Assembly: GCA_037576215.1 (NCBI GenBank)
Contig: JBANDB010000016.1
Location: forward strand, 1,847,003-1,911,002
From: Armillaria gallica
Taxonomy: Eukaryota > Basidiomycota > Agaricomycetes > Agaricales > Physalacriaceae
Length of the DNA stretch: 64,000 nucleotides
Direction of reading: 5' to 3'
The notes below the pieces were generated by a model, which saw nothing but the letters and a program-made list of their open reading frames with translations, did not search any database and had not been told where the DNA came from. This document shows positions 22,551 to 34,501 of the stretch, piece by piece. A program made the position numbers and the translations under genes. Each line of letters starts with the position of its first letter. Position 1 is the first letter of the stretch.

Positions 22551-22604
22551 TGATGGTCTCTTGATAAGCTTTCTGGCCTGTCGTTTCATCCCATCTACTT
22601 GTCC

Positions 22605-23658
22605 ATGCCATCCTCAGTCCCCGCCGTACCTCCTCAAAATTCTGCTACCAAGGCTCCAGGAATACCTTCCTGTGGAGAAAATTTTGTTGTCGAAGAGTCG
22701 TTGTTGACTCCCTACCATAATTTACTTGCGGCTGCTGCAAGAACTCCGTCTGTGCGAACGAGCCCCGCCAGCCGGAAAATCGTCGAAAGCATTTGTTCCT
22801 CTTCTCAGTCCTCCACTGACGGAAATGGTCGACGACGACCTGGGATCATCTGTCTTCCCCCTGCAGGAGGCGAAAGCCTTTCTCGCCAGCCATGGTTGTA
22901 TCTTATGGGCACCTTTGACGGCTACGACGAAACAACACTTCCCAAGATACTCAAAGACTTTGCCATCACTGTTCGTACCAGTCCTGCCAGGGAGGAAGGC
23001 AAATTCACCATACGAACGTCTCCGGACTGGCGGCTATGGCCAACAACGAAGACGCAATGGGTGATAGTCATACCCATGACTCCGGAGAGTGGCAAAATTC
23101 CTGTTGAGCCCTGGATGTGTTTTGGCGACCACAATTTACCGTACACGGCTGAGGCTTCCGAAATCGAGAAGCTGGACGCGTATAGTAAGGAAAGGCTGAG
23201 AGACTTCAGTTACAAACTTGTGAGGGATCATGCATATCTCACAAAAGTCGCTATTGCCCTCAGAGATCATGAGGCGAAAGTAAGACTTCGAACTTCTTTC
23301 CGTGTCAGTACAGGCTCGACATCCACAATGCTCTTTTCTAGTACCTATCCCAGAAGAAACGCCAATACGCTTCTAGTCGTAAATCATTCAGCTTGCAGCG
23401 CCTCACACAGGGGATCAACGTGCGTGCCAGTGTCCTTTGTATGCTACCGGAATAAATGTCGACATCTCCGTTCAGTCCATGCGGTTCACCGACACAACTA
23501 ATACTGTCTCCGTGAGCGGGATATCCTTTTCTCGGGTAGTTCTGAGTCTTCTAACAGTTGTGCTTCAAGATCGTACCTCCGGCAAGCCTTCCGTTTCTCC
23601 GAAAAAGACCGCTGCCTCTGCCTATAGCATGTCCTCAGCACGTGTAGTGGTTCTCTAG
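22605..23658 (+). CDS. Unrecognised family B protein (B1), partner of A1
   Basis: Three exons (22605-23279, 23342-23419, 23476-23658), about 311 residues. The start MPSSVPAVPP is supported by the MPSS start of B2. Conserved blocks in order: ENFVVEESLLTPYH; SPASRKIVESICSSS; RRRPGIICLPP; PWLYLMGTFDGYDETTLP; KFTIRTSPDWRLWP; TQWVIVIPMTPESGKIPVEP; a Lys/Glu-rich helix SKERLRDFSYKLVRDHAYL; then the exon 2 basic stretch QKKRQYASSRKS. The last exon starts SMRFTDTTN. No catalytic motif or known domain was recognised. The C-terminal third looks helical and may form a coiled coil. It is head-to-head with A1. The other copies are at 48828 (open), 60089 and 61411 (both broken). Confidence 0.7.
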
Positions 23659-24253
23659 TTCAATGCATCCGAACGATAACCTTATGCTTATTTATTTGTA
23701 ACCTCTGTACACTGAATAATTGATAATCTCTTCGAGCTACATCGCTGGCGCCGGGTGGACAAGGCCAAGGCCTACTCAGTCAGGAGCCTGACGAACTGGT
23801 CACTTAGGATGGTATTGGCGTGGAAAATTTGGATCCTCGGCCATCATTGCATATCCGAGTCTTATCATATGTAGACGCGTGCGCGAAAATGTCAACTTTA
23901 GCGACATATCGCGTTATAGTCCTCTCGAACACGATATTTTGAAGCAGTCCTACATAGCCAACGCAATGCGGTTATCCAATATTAGAACCATAAATTTGGC
24001 GCATCCTAAATATGAGAGTCTATGAGATACTTCAAACATTAATCGCTGTTGAAGAATGAATGGAACGAAGCAGATCTAAAGGGACCTCTATAATGGAATA
24101 AGAAACAAGAAGGGTATACGGAGATGAAGTCTTGACCAGCAATGAACCAACGGTGGATATGTAATATATGTATGAGTCGTGACCTTGGGGATAAACACAA
24201 AGGATCCTCGGAGACGTGTGAATGAAAACAGGTTACGACTCCCAGCCAGGCGA
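23659..24253. other. No gene recognised
   Basis: 3' flanks of B1 and C1. No supported coding sequence. Confidence 0.5.
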
Positions 24254-25621
24254 TCATGGTGACGGTACAGCAGGGTTTGCTTTACGATCAATCTCAACTT
24301 CCTCTTGCTGAGCCTCTACGTCGTCGCTGTATACCCTCTGGAACCTCGTCTGAACATGCTCAGAATCCGGCTCGTCAGTTTGCTCCACCTGAGCTTCAGG
24401 ATCATCATCGAGATTGATACTGAACATGGAAGAGTCCTGGGTGTCTGTCTGATCCCGATCTTGCCCAAAATGGAGCGAAGACACAATGCTTCCTTCCCAT
24501 GAGTCGTCGGGCCGAGCGTGGCCTGCAGCAACCCGTCCAACGAGGAGGGTCGGTGAAATGCCCTATTATAGACTGTTATTCACATATGAAAATCAGTATA
24601 GAACCTCCATACCCTGGAAATTGTCGTTATGACATCAATATAGTTTTGTCCTCGGCTATTGATAGCATAGCAGACTATATAGACGATCAAGCATACACAA
24701 TAGAAGGTGGAGGACTCCACCAGGACTTCGATGACATGCCGATAGGTTCTAAGTCCACCCCCTGGTCCACCGTTTACCCGTCCTACACTCAGAATACGGT
24801 AGATGATGGCCAGAGTGCACCATAATGTTGTAGCGAGTGATAACAATGCATAAACTAGGAGATTGTGTACATCAGGAGTGGTTGCATATATGAACACCAG
24901 GTGTATGTCCATAATTTTGAAAACTAAGACTGAACTGTAGGTCAAAAAGGAAGTGACAAGATAAATGGATGACTTTACCAATACTGGCGACTAGGCAAAG
25001 AGTGGGAAGTACAATGATTAAGTAATGTTGCCCCCAGACCATCCAGCAACGCCAAATCTGGAGTTTCAATGAGAGTAAGTCATAACCCTGATTTCCATTA
25101 TCATCACACACACACCATGGCGGAGTCGGCAAGGATATTGCAGATGATGCCTGTAACGCCCAGCCCTACTGATTCCAGAATATTATTGTCCCGACCGGAA
25201 ATCAGATATCTGATCCAGATATTTTGTCCGTGGAGAGTATACGAGGACGTAAGTGACCAATTCATGGCAAACCCAGCGAAACTCGTGATGTAGAGGAGGA
25301 TGATGACCACAACCATGACTTGTCCACTACGCCGAGACTTTCTAATAGCTTGATGACTCATTTCAGTCTTAATAACATAACAGACACAACATACACTCAC
25401 CGATGTTCCACATCGTAACAGCAATAATGCCTGTGTATATACCTAAATATGTCCAGCAAGAATGGATACTGACTTAGTAGAAATCCGGACCTTGATAGAT
25501 AATACTCACCGAGCAATAGAGACCAGAGTGTCCTTGAATTCAAGAAATCATCGAAGATATTCGTCAAGTACGCCATATCGCCGTCGGTAAGCCATGCTGG
25601 GATATCAGTCTGAGTACCCAT
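24254..25621 (-). CDS. Seven-transmembrane protein, family C (C1)
   Basis: Multi-exon gene starting MGTQTDIPAWLTDGD at 25621 and ending at TGA 24254-24256. Hydrophobic segments in order: the N-terminal helix joined across exons to GIYTGIIAVTMWNI; VIILLYITSFAGFAMNW; VGLGVTGIICNILADSAM; IWRCWMVWGQHYLIIVLP followed by TLCLVASIG; LLVYALLSLATTLWCTLAII; VIEVLVESSTFYCVCLIVYI; and a last span before GRVAAGHARPDD. The C-terminal tail is acidic and Ser-rich (SINLDDDPEAQ). This is a common unnamed basidiomycete family with GPCR-like topology; no ligand is known. Copies C2, C3 and C4 lie at 29453, 40173 and 56977. I see no disruption, though exact splice sites are inferred. Confidence 0.7.
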
Positions 25622-27758
25622 CGCAAACTTGCAAAGGAAAGGCGGTTTGGAATGGGAGATGTACTTGGGAGTCTAGTACACATCATACTCCTCATAATAT
25701 AGGACAAGGACATCCGACATGTTCCTACGCTGTTGCAACGGATCCGAGCATGGAGGGAAGATCATTTTCGATATCACAACGAAGGGACATCCGAAGATCT
25801 GACAATTACCGTTATTACAGTATTCGAGAATTCACCAGGTCTTGCAGCTTGATAGGGGCGAAGGACGGGCGCTGATCGAGAGGACTACCAAGCAAAGGAA
25901 ACTTTCTAAGCACCCTTGTTGTGCATTGTCGTAGTGACGAGCAGGAGATCCCGGTATGAATCAATCGTGTCTGTCATCCACAGATGTAGCGACCGTCATC
26001 GAAGTCAGTATCGGGGAGCTACCATCCGAACCAACTGCAAATTGACTCAACTCTACCAGTAGTTTTCGCTATTATAATTGATTGAAGACTCAGCACTTGG
26101 TACCGGTGTCCATGCTTGTGCTCGTTGTCAACGATTGCGCATTAAAGAGCCGTGCCAGCATGGGAGATCACTCTTATTTGTCGTACTTTGATGAGCCTCG
26201 AGTGACGAGACATGAAACAAAATATCGAGACATTTGGGGCACATCAAGTCGAGGATTCAAAGACTCTGTATTCTGGACTCAGAATCATGTCGTACGGAGC
26301 AAAACAAAACCCAGTCGTTTCCAATAGCAGCAGATGTGAGGGGCTCGGTTGGCATGTTGGATCAACGATCCAATGTTATGATTCCATCGCGAGACATTTG
26401 CAGAGAGAGGGAGAATCAACGAGGTCGTCACAACGACATCGCGTCTTAGCTGTGCTTTGAGGTTTGTCAAATCAGATACAAGCCCCTGTAAATTTTCTGA
26501 AACGCGATATCATTCTGAGGAACAGAAGGGAAAGACGTACAGGTGGGCTGTCCGGATTAACCACGTGTGAGAGTTCCACTTGCTATAGGGATCTGAGAAT
26601 TTATTTGGGCGCCAGTGTCGGTCCTAGTGCGCTAAGTGGAAAACGGTGAGTCGAGTTGGATCAATGGATGCGTCGAATAGCAAGTCCAGAAGTCCGTTGC
26701 TGTACTCCACACGCAACGTCACCATCCTCGAGTTGGAAAAGCAATGCATTGAACGGAGGGACCAGATGCAAGAGAGAGGAGGAAGCCTGAGCATTGGCCC
26801 GCCACCGCGTCTTAGTAGGTAGTTTACTTAATTGGTAAGAGCTTCGCAGCCGGCTTCTTCCTCTCTCACGTCTGCCACGCAGACACTCTTTCCGCCGTTC
26901 TGGTGTGTAACCGCTCTCGCACGTATTCAGACTTTTTCTCTATGTCTCGTGAGTCCTGAATTTCCATCCTTGGCTCGCTTGCTGAGGTCTCAGGTCTCTG
27001 TCATAGTCTCAGTTTTCATTCTTAAGCCTGGTACAGATGACGAACTCCCCAACGCTCTCCTCATCTTGCCAGGTGTGCTATGTCATTTTTGTTACCTTCA
27101 GCTAACACTCTGCTCATCTTGCCAGTGTCGTTCCTGCATTGTAGATAGTTTACTTATTGCGGTTAATCAAACGCAGAATCCAAAAATAAAAAATAAAAAT
27201 AGCAAGTTACGTTATTCCTGATCTCCGGTAGTGGCGGTGCATCACGTCCTGCTCAGTTAATGATCTTGCCCAGGAAATTTCCTATCTTCTTAGACTGCGC
27301 CGCCTTGGCTGCGAATAGGACGCCCAGATTCAAGCGAAGATGACGTAGAGGACGCCGACTGCGGCGGCAGGATTTCAGCAAAACTGTTATCCAGGATCCT
27401 TTACAGATTGCCCACTCTCAGTCTCCACAATCTTGTGCTTTGGCCTCATCACAAGACGCAATGTCAAAATACTACAACCTGACAAATTTTCAGTCGTGGC
27501 CGCCTACTACATGACCCGTTCTCTAACTCGGGTTTTATTGCCCTCCGAACCACCACTGTACGATAGATAGGGATTCCTAGGTAACTGCCTAGGTACGCGT
27601 AGCCTCACTTCTTCAACTGGTCCTCACTGATCCATCGCCCTTAGCGTTTTCGGGAAAAAAAAAAAGGGAAACGCTCTCAATTTTTTTCTCCATGACGCGA
27701 TCCCCTTCGCTGCCTATGAATTCGATGCGTCCGACACTAACGCCTCTCATTCGCACTA
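25622..27758. other. Long region without recognised genes
   Basis: About 2.1 kb. Overlapping frames on both strands, a C-poor run AAAATAAAAAATAAAAATAG near 27183, and no conserved motif. Positions 27500-27758 should hold the promoter of the family D gene. Confidence 0.45.
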
Positions 27759-28532
27759 ATGTTGTCCGGTTTCTTCTTCCTCTCTATCCTTGCCTTCGCC
27801 TATGGTGCTCCTACCTCGTTGACTGGGGACCTCATTGACGCTCTGGGCGGCCTCGTCTCCAATATCAGCGTCACGATAACTGCATGTCCTTTCGTTATCA
27901 GCCTCATCGATAACTAACGTTCGTGCAGCTGGAATCCCTCGTTACCAACCTCGCAGAGTACGTTTCGCATCTCTTCTTTTCCTCCTAGCACTTATCTCCG
28001 CTCGATTTAGTCTCTCGTTCAATGGTACGCTCCTTCTTTTCCCTTTCCTATTCGGTGGTGTTAACGGGCAGCAGTCATCAACCCTCTCCTCGTCGAGCTT
28101 ACCATCGAGCGCGTTGTCCTCTCCGCCGGCATCAACACCACCGAGCACATATCTTTGATCACACCTTTGAGGATCCCATCGTCGTTCCAATCCTGGGCAC
28201 GGCCAATTCCGGTATCATTGAGGACATGGCTCTCACTCAGGGTGTGTTAGCCACATTGGATATCGTCTCGCAGGGGGAACTTGACCTTATCAATCTGGAT
28301 GTTTATCTAAGGCGAGTATTCTGTGTCTTTGTTGAAATCCGGTTTGTTGACTACCCAATTGTGTAGAGAGACAACGATTAACGGGAAACTGGGTATCCCG
28401 GTAAACGCTACGGGGCTAACGCAGGAGGACGTTCCCACTACGTGCATAGAGTGACTTTTTCTTTTTGCCTGCCTCCAGCTTATTCCCTCTGACAGTTACG
28501 ATACTCCTTTTCACAGACAGGGTTCTTCCTGA
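27759..28532 (+). CDS. Small secreted protein, family D (D3)
   Basis: Six proposed exons with GT-AG borders. Exon 1 starts at 27759 and encodes the signal peptide MLSGFFFLSILAFAYGAPTS, then GDLIDALGGLVSNISVTIT. Short exons LESLVTNLAE and SLSFNG follow. The main exon has PLLVELTIERVVLSAGINTT, FDHTFEDPIVVPIL, TANSGIIEDMALTQG and LDLINLDVYLR. The next exon has TTINGKLGIPVNATGL. The last intron uses GTGCAT; the final exon reads TYDTPFHRQGSS and stops at 28530-28532, matching the ending of D4 (TYK...EGSS). The mature protein is about 150 residues, probably secreted, function unknown. Confidence 0.7.
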
Positions 28533-29452
28533 TGTGTCGTCTCCTGCCCGTCAAGCTTCGTGCACTACAAGTCCCGTAAACATTGACTTACGTATCAGTT
28601 TTACATCTTCTGAAGTGGTCAATCGCAATTCACTCTATTTTCTATGTCCTTGATCTACCTCGGGTCCATCACCGCAACTGTTTTTCTCTGCGCCGTATTC
28701 ATCGCCCTGCCAAAGATTCGACTTGTAAACCACGCTGGACCTAGGTCCGGTCTGATTAATCGCCACCGTGCTGTTTATGACAGATCTTCTCTCGTGCCAA
28801 GTTTTCAAGTTCGTTTACCACCTCCACTGCTGCGCCTTTAGCACGTCGGTCAAGCTGCAAATAGGTGGTTCTACTCTTCACCTTTACAGAAACCACCAAA
28901 GTCGTTAATTGTATGGACATGGTGTGTGAGTGCTGAACCTTGAGCGTACATCGGAAACTGAGTGGAGCGGTAAACATCCGTATTCACACATGATCATTTC
29001 CACTGATCGTCATGTAGCGCGCCATGTGGTGGATATGCCGAGCCAAGATGCGTGTTGCCAACACCCACATAGCGTAAATCTCACGGGAATCAAGACCATG
29101 CTCGACGCTGAGGCGATGTCCCCTCGTTCAACCGTGTTCTCATTATGAATGAGAGGGATACTGGTTTGTATTTCCGAGTGCGAACTGATGTCGAAGGGCT
29201 CCAGCAAGGGACGTTTATGCTGGTTCTCTCGGCTGGACGGGAACTTGGATTCACACGCATCATGTCAAAGAGCAGATTGACATTCCATGATCTTCATATT
29301 CGCCACGCTTCTTGTCGTCGAGGACTTTTCGCTGCCGGCCATATATATACCTTCCATCAAGAGAAGGACGACTGGTAAACATCGCCTAGTGCGCGGACCG
29401 CTATATACTCGAGACCACGCAGAGCGACCCTCGAGCCATCCCTCTCTTCACC
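28533..29452. other. No gene recognised
   Basis: Between D3 and C2. Frames on both strands without conserved features. The sequence TATATATA at 29341-29348 is a possible TATA box about 105 bp before the C2 start. Confidence 0.45.
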
Positions 29453-30746
29453 ATGCAGGCAAGTCTTCCACCAGATCTTAGCGATGTCGATAAAGCAAAG
29501 ATCCTTAATGATCTTGGCTCTGAGATGGACCGAGTGATCCTCGCCTCTCTCTTACAGGGTACGTCGCACGCGTCTACCAATGCCTCGAATCTAAACTAAA
29601 CTCGCCTAGGCCTGTACACTGGTATCATCGCCGTCGCCCTGTGGAATATCTGTGAGGAGCACCCGTCTCCCCATCTATGACCCTAAATCTCAATCCCCCC
29701 TCATGGCAGATATGCACAAATCCCGACCGATCGGACCACCTATGATCATCGTTATCGTCGTCCTCTATCTCACGACCTGTGCAAACCTCTCCCTTGACTG
29801 GTTAATAGTGCGCACGGCCCTGGTCACCAATGGACAGAACCTTCTGACGATATTCACAAACTTTTCGAATCCTCTGAGATGGATAACGGTGGTGACGGGT
29901 GTCTTTGGTGTTGTCTGCACTATACTTGTCGACGCTACTATGGTAAGCACCATCTGTCAGCTCGCGCCGTTTTTTTTTCGGCTTACGGTTCCGATAGATC
30001 TGGCGATGCTGGTTGGTCTGGGGACGACACTGGCAAATCGTCCTTCTCCCTGTGCTGTGTATGGTTGCCGCTGCAGGTACAGTGACTTCTTTCTCCCATT
30101 ATCATCGCCTTTCACCTATATCACATACAGCCTTAAAAATCTACGTAACATGCCAACCGTACTCCGCGTTACAAAGCTACTTTCAGTATCTAGTGATCTA
30201 CGCCTCCATGACTCTGGCTACGACGCTGTGGTGCACCTTACTTATGATCTACCGGGTTTTGACTGTTGCACAAGGCGCGGAGGGCGCGGGAGCGTATCGA
30301 CATGTCCTTGAAGTCTTGGTGGAGTCTTCGGCTTTATATGCTGTGCCGTTGATTTTTTATGTGGCGTTCTTTGCACGTCGTAGTACCGTGTTCTACTACC
30401 TTGATCCTATAGCGGGGATCATGCGGGTATGTTTTCTCCAGGCTCGTCTGAAAGGTAGCTTGACAGACTGTGATTGTAGGGTATTGCTCCGACGCTGCTT
30501 GTGGGGCGCGTGGCAGCGGGCCATGCTCGTGCAGATGATTCTTGGAAAGGAAGTGTGATGACTTCGCCACTGCGCTTCGGGCAGGATAAGACTGAGAAGA
30601 GCTCTCAGGAATATTCTATGGCGGTCTATGACGACGTCGAAGCTCAGTCGGGGAGGGAGAGTGACAGTCGTGTGGACGAAGAAGAGGAGGGCAGTGATAA
30701 AACGGAGAATCATTCGGAAAATCCTATCATTGAGCTGAGGCATTGA
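29453..30746 (+). CDS. Seven-transmembrane protein, family C (C2)
   Basis: Starts MQASLPPDLSDVDKAK at 29453; the same MQA(S/N)LPPD start is seen in C3. Exon 1 ends at 29558 (LASLLQG), and exon 2 encodes LYTGIIAVALWNI. Further spans: IIVIVVLYLTTCANLSLDW, ITVVTGVFGVVCTILVDATM, RCWLVWGRHWQIVLLPVLC, YLVIYASMTLATTLWCTLLM and VLEVLVESSALYAVPLIFYV, then YYLDPIAGIMR joined to GIAPTLLVGRVAAGHARADD. The tail from about residue 330 is acidic (DEEEEGSDKTENHSENP). Seven helices with an acidic cytoplasmic tail give a GPCR-like layout, but no G-protein or ligand signature is recognised. All exons read open. Confidence 0.78.
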
Positions 30747-31732
30747 TTGTATTGGTGAATAATGTTATATGTATTTGTTTTTTTAGTATCTTTTCTGTCT
30801 GCGTATTCTGTATGGTTGACAGATATATGTTTAGGTATATATGACTGTAGATTAGCAGGAAAAAATGGTCTGAATACGGCATCGTGAAGGTTAGACAGAA
30901 ATCCCGGAGTATCTTTTCTAATCGCTCATGCTAGTCAGTGTGTTTCGACGGAAACCCTTAAAGAGGGGGGATTGCTTTACATGAAGGTTGGACAAGCGGG
31001 TGCACGCGCGAGAGCATACACTTCATGTACTCAATTCCATGCTGAAGTAAGGTGGAACCGTCGATGCGATAGGCTGTATAGGACAGGTCATGCTATGGGT
31101 CTGTGCTCAGTATGGGCCGGCTGGAGATTATTTAACGTACCTCATAGGCTAAATGTCCATGTGCGGGGCAGGTACTTTCCTTCCATTTGTCGAAATAGCA
31201 GGGGTGATTGGGGACGCGATCCCTTCAAATCGAGGGATAGTGCCTTGACGCCGCTTGCGATGGGGCGCCTAATTCTTCGTTCTTCGTTAATGATCCTCCC
31301 TTAGACTTGAATAGATCGTCTAGATTTCAAGCCAGTCCCTCGACGTACGAGGAAAGAGAGAAAGACATCTTGCTTTGAGTTGCGGGGGGATGTTACGGAT
31401 GTAGGGCGTGTGTACAAGTTTAGCTGATACGCTAAGTGGCGGATGAAGTCGAGGTTCGCCTGATGACGATGAAAATACGAGAAGTCTGTGCGACTTGGTA
31501 ATAGACTTGAGAAATGAGGCCTGTTACTGGAAGAGTATTATGTTTCAGGGTTGCGTAGGCAGATAAATGCATAACTCCCGACCCACGGGAGTCCTATAAA
31601 GCTGTTTTTTTGGCTGTCGTTAGGGTGAAAAGGAATGGAAGTGAGAAGAATACGCACAGAAGAGTATAGCAGAGTCGTCGTGTTTTCACCCACGCTTTCA
31701 GGGTCAACCTAATAACAATTTTACGATGCATA
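30747..31732. other. No gene recognised
   Basis: 3' flanks of C2 and the broken kinase. Nothing supported. Confidence 0.5.
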
Positions 31733-34181
31733 CTACACAGTCACATCCCCCATGTCCGCGTCCGTCGAGGACGACGCCGCCCGTTGAGAAACTTGAAAGT
31801 CTACCCAGTTCAATTGTGGGCCATCCAATGGAATTTGTAGTTTGTTTTTATCAGCTAAGGCTAAAAACTCAATGACGAACTGCCTGCCATCCTCGTCCTC
31901 GCCAACCTCAAGTCCTGACAGAAATGATTGCCGAACCCAAGTGTAAAGCCAGACCGCAACACACTTCCATATTGATTCAAAGCCCGGTTTAGCAGTCCTC
32001 TCTAGAACATCAAGAGCCAACATAGATCTGTACGCAATGGCGTCTGCGGTTGACCCATGAATTGCCTTTTCGGGGAATGACTCATTCATTCCACACCAGA
32101 GGAGGCACCAGGCAAAGGATTCAAGGTCATGTCGATACATCCGCTTAACCGAACCATCGGCCCTCTCCAGCAATTCCAGCGCTATGAACGGTCTTGTTCC
32201 CATCCGCTCCCAGCATTTTTTCTGTGGTGGTGCATCTCCAGGATTCAAGAGGTCATAGTCATTCAGGATTGCCTTCCCAGTAACAGCATCGTACATCAAA
32301 TTGCCGATACTGATGTCGCCTTGCACTACACCGATGCGCCAGAGCAGATAGTGGCCTGCAACCAGCATGTTGTCAGGAGAGAATAACGCGAAAGGAATAA
32401 AACATACAACGGATGAGCTCCCAGGACGCTTTCCGGAAATCCTATGCGCCAAGGTCCTTGATAGGGAATAGTTTGTGGCAAGCCAACCGGAGCAGGGAGT
32501 GTAAGGGCTCAGCACCGAGACCGAGGAGTTGACGAGCCGAACCTGGGAAGACTCGGGAACTGTGTTGCGGTACGGCAAAACTTGATGATCTGTTTGGCAG
32601 AGTATTCGAGGCCTTAAGACGATTGGAACACCACCTCTTAGGGAGAGTCGGCGTCAAACCAGGACTGAAAGATGTTGAGGTGATAACGGGAGCATCGGAT
32701 GATGCCTAGTGGGGCTCTTGACGAGCGATGGACTGCTTGGAACCGTCGAGAACATGCAACGTAGCTGCGGACCAAACAGAGGTCACCAAAACCGGTAGAG
32801 TGGTCTTTACACCGTCAGACAACTGCCCGAATGTTTGGCGTCCCACAAGCCCGAAGAGCTTTCCCTTTGCTTTGTAGGATTCGAGGCAGAAGGAGACGGG
32901 TCCGTTCTCTGTCATTTGGATGTCAGATAATACCAACATAGCCGCTTCGAGCCGTTGGAGAATAATGACCATCACTACAAACAGTGGAAGCAGTCCGATG
33001 ATGTCGATAGGTTGTGTCACGATGCAGCCTTCGGCATCGTACCAGCGAAGACTGAGCATGTTATCTATTGATATCATGTCAGTCTTGGCGAATGCGCAAG
33101 AGTAAGAATACCAACCTTCAAGTAGAAGGACAATGCTATGCGTTACACCCCGCGCCGCTCGAAGACGCTCGATGGCATAATACGCGCATTGAATGTCACT
33201 GGTGAAGTGGGTGGTATCGGGCAAGGAGTGCAATGTCTTGGACTTCTTCTGCGAGGAGTTGGTTCTAGGCGTATCCTGTGCCCCCTCTGCCTCCGCGTGA
33301 ATAAGCTTCTTCTCCGAGGCAGCCCCTGTAAAAGGACCCGAAGCTTGACTGGTCAATCGACGTTCAACTTTGCTGTTGTAGTCGCTATACTGCAGAGTAT
33401 CAGATGCAGGAGTGGAAGAAGCTGCAAGTAGAGTCTGATCTGATATCAGAATTCGAAATTGAATGAGGAACACACTGCTGCCTAGCACTTGTTTCTCGGA
33501 CGTAGCCTGATCAAGCGGTGAACTTTCGATGACTCTGAACGCCTTCAATTCGATTGAGAGATGAACGTCTGACCAACTTGTCTTTGTGTCGGCATCCTTC
33601 CGTACCTGCTTCCAGTCGGTAGACTCGGTCGCTACCGAATTTACCAAGGATCGATAATCGAATCCCTTGCACGTGTCGTTCAGGAGGTGGGATAGTTAGA
33701 TGATGATATTATCAGGCTTGCGCTTCGTGGTCGGCAGATCCATCTCGAGTTGTTTGGATTCAATGAGATCATTTGGAATAACGATGATTCGGTTGTCGTC
33801 GCATAGGCATGGCAGCAGGCCAAAACGGTGCTGATCATACTCAAGCATAATGGTATTCATGGTGGTGGCGATCGGGAGGTAGCGCTGACTTTCGGACTTT
33901 CCCTCGCAGCTGAGAGGCGTCAGTGTATACATAGTCAAAAGAGAAGTCGTTACGCACAAGGTCTTGAGGCTGGATTTCATTTTTTCTGATGTCTCCAACC
34001 GGATCGATGTCTGCGAGGCGGGCGATGTTAATTGTTCTGGAAGACTGGAATTGCAGAACTCGACAGCACTTTTGAGCATCTCTTCAAAGAGTCCATCAGC
34101 GTCGGTTTTGGCTTTGCCTAAGGTTACGACATCCTTGCCGCCAACAGAGGAACCGAGCAATATAATTGTAAGCAGGGCCAT
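31733..34181 (-). pseudogene. FunK1-type fungal protein kinase, broken
   Basis: The minus strand carries the whole layout of a FunK1 kinase (Pkinase_fungal). The N-terminal segment (ATTMNTIMLEYDQHRFGLL) is followed by KRKPDNIII and an in-frame TAA near 33696, then SWSDVHLSIELK, a linker and the kinase core. In the core, IKDLGA is followed by another in-frame TAG (near 32447) before DFRKASWELI. The catalytic loop is VVQGDISIGNL where the family has H-R-D-V-S-x-x-N, so His and Arg are lost while Asp and Asn remain. NDYDLL is the Mg-loop equivalent, and YRHDLESFAWCLLW is the diagnostic downstream block. Two stops and the altered loop indicate a pseudogene, or at best a pseudokinase fragment. The intact relative is at 54051-56192. 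Confidence 0.75.
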
Positions 34182-34501
34182 GAGCGCTGAGCAGCGATAC
34201 GGACTCGACTTTTTGTGTCTTCTACTAGGTCGAGTTCAACAAGCTTGATACTGTCTAGATCGATCTAAGCCTCTAAGAGAAGCAAAATAGAGGTCACGCA
34301 CCTCTCGTCCTCGTTGGAGAAGCCATCCAGCGTGGTTTCAGGCGTTATAGACGCGACTTTAGGTCCCTTGACTGTGGATGTTCAGAGGGCTCGACCTTTC
34401 TGGGATGCTCACGTGGACCTTCGGATGATTCGGCCCACCTTCGTCCATCTCATCTCAGCCCGACGATATTCCTCTCCTTCCTTTCCCTGTACCGTCCCCG
34501 A

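Larger units (their letters stand above)
21633..22604. promoter_or_regulatory. Bidirectional promoter of A1-B1, enlarged by palindrome
   Basis: 972 bp between start codons. Subtracting the palindrome (619 bp) leaves 353 bp, close to the 359 and 331 bp of the other two A-B pairs. CATTGTTCT occurs at both sides of the insertion. Confidence 0.65.

Noticed and set aside
20361..23658. Mating-type A (HD1/HD2) locus, because divergent multicopy gene pairs are its hallmark
   Set aside because: Neither family A nor family B has a homeodomain (no W-F-x-N-x-R helix), and no mitochondrial intermediate peptidase gene flanks them.
26832..27221. 129-codon plus-strand ORF in the gene-poor stretch
   Set aside because: Pyrimidine-rich composition, no motif and no exon partners.
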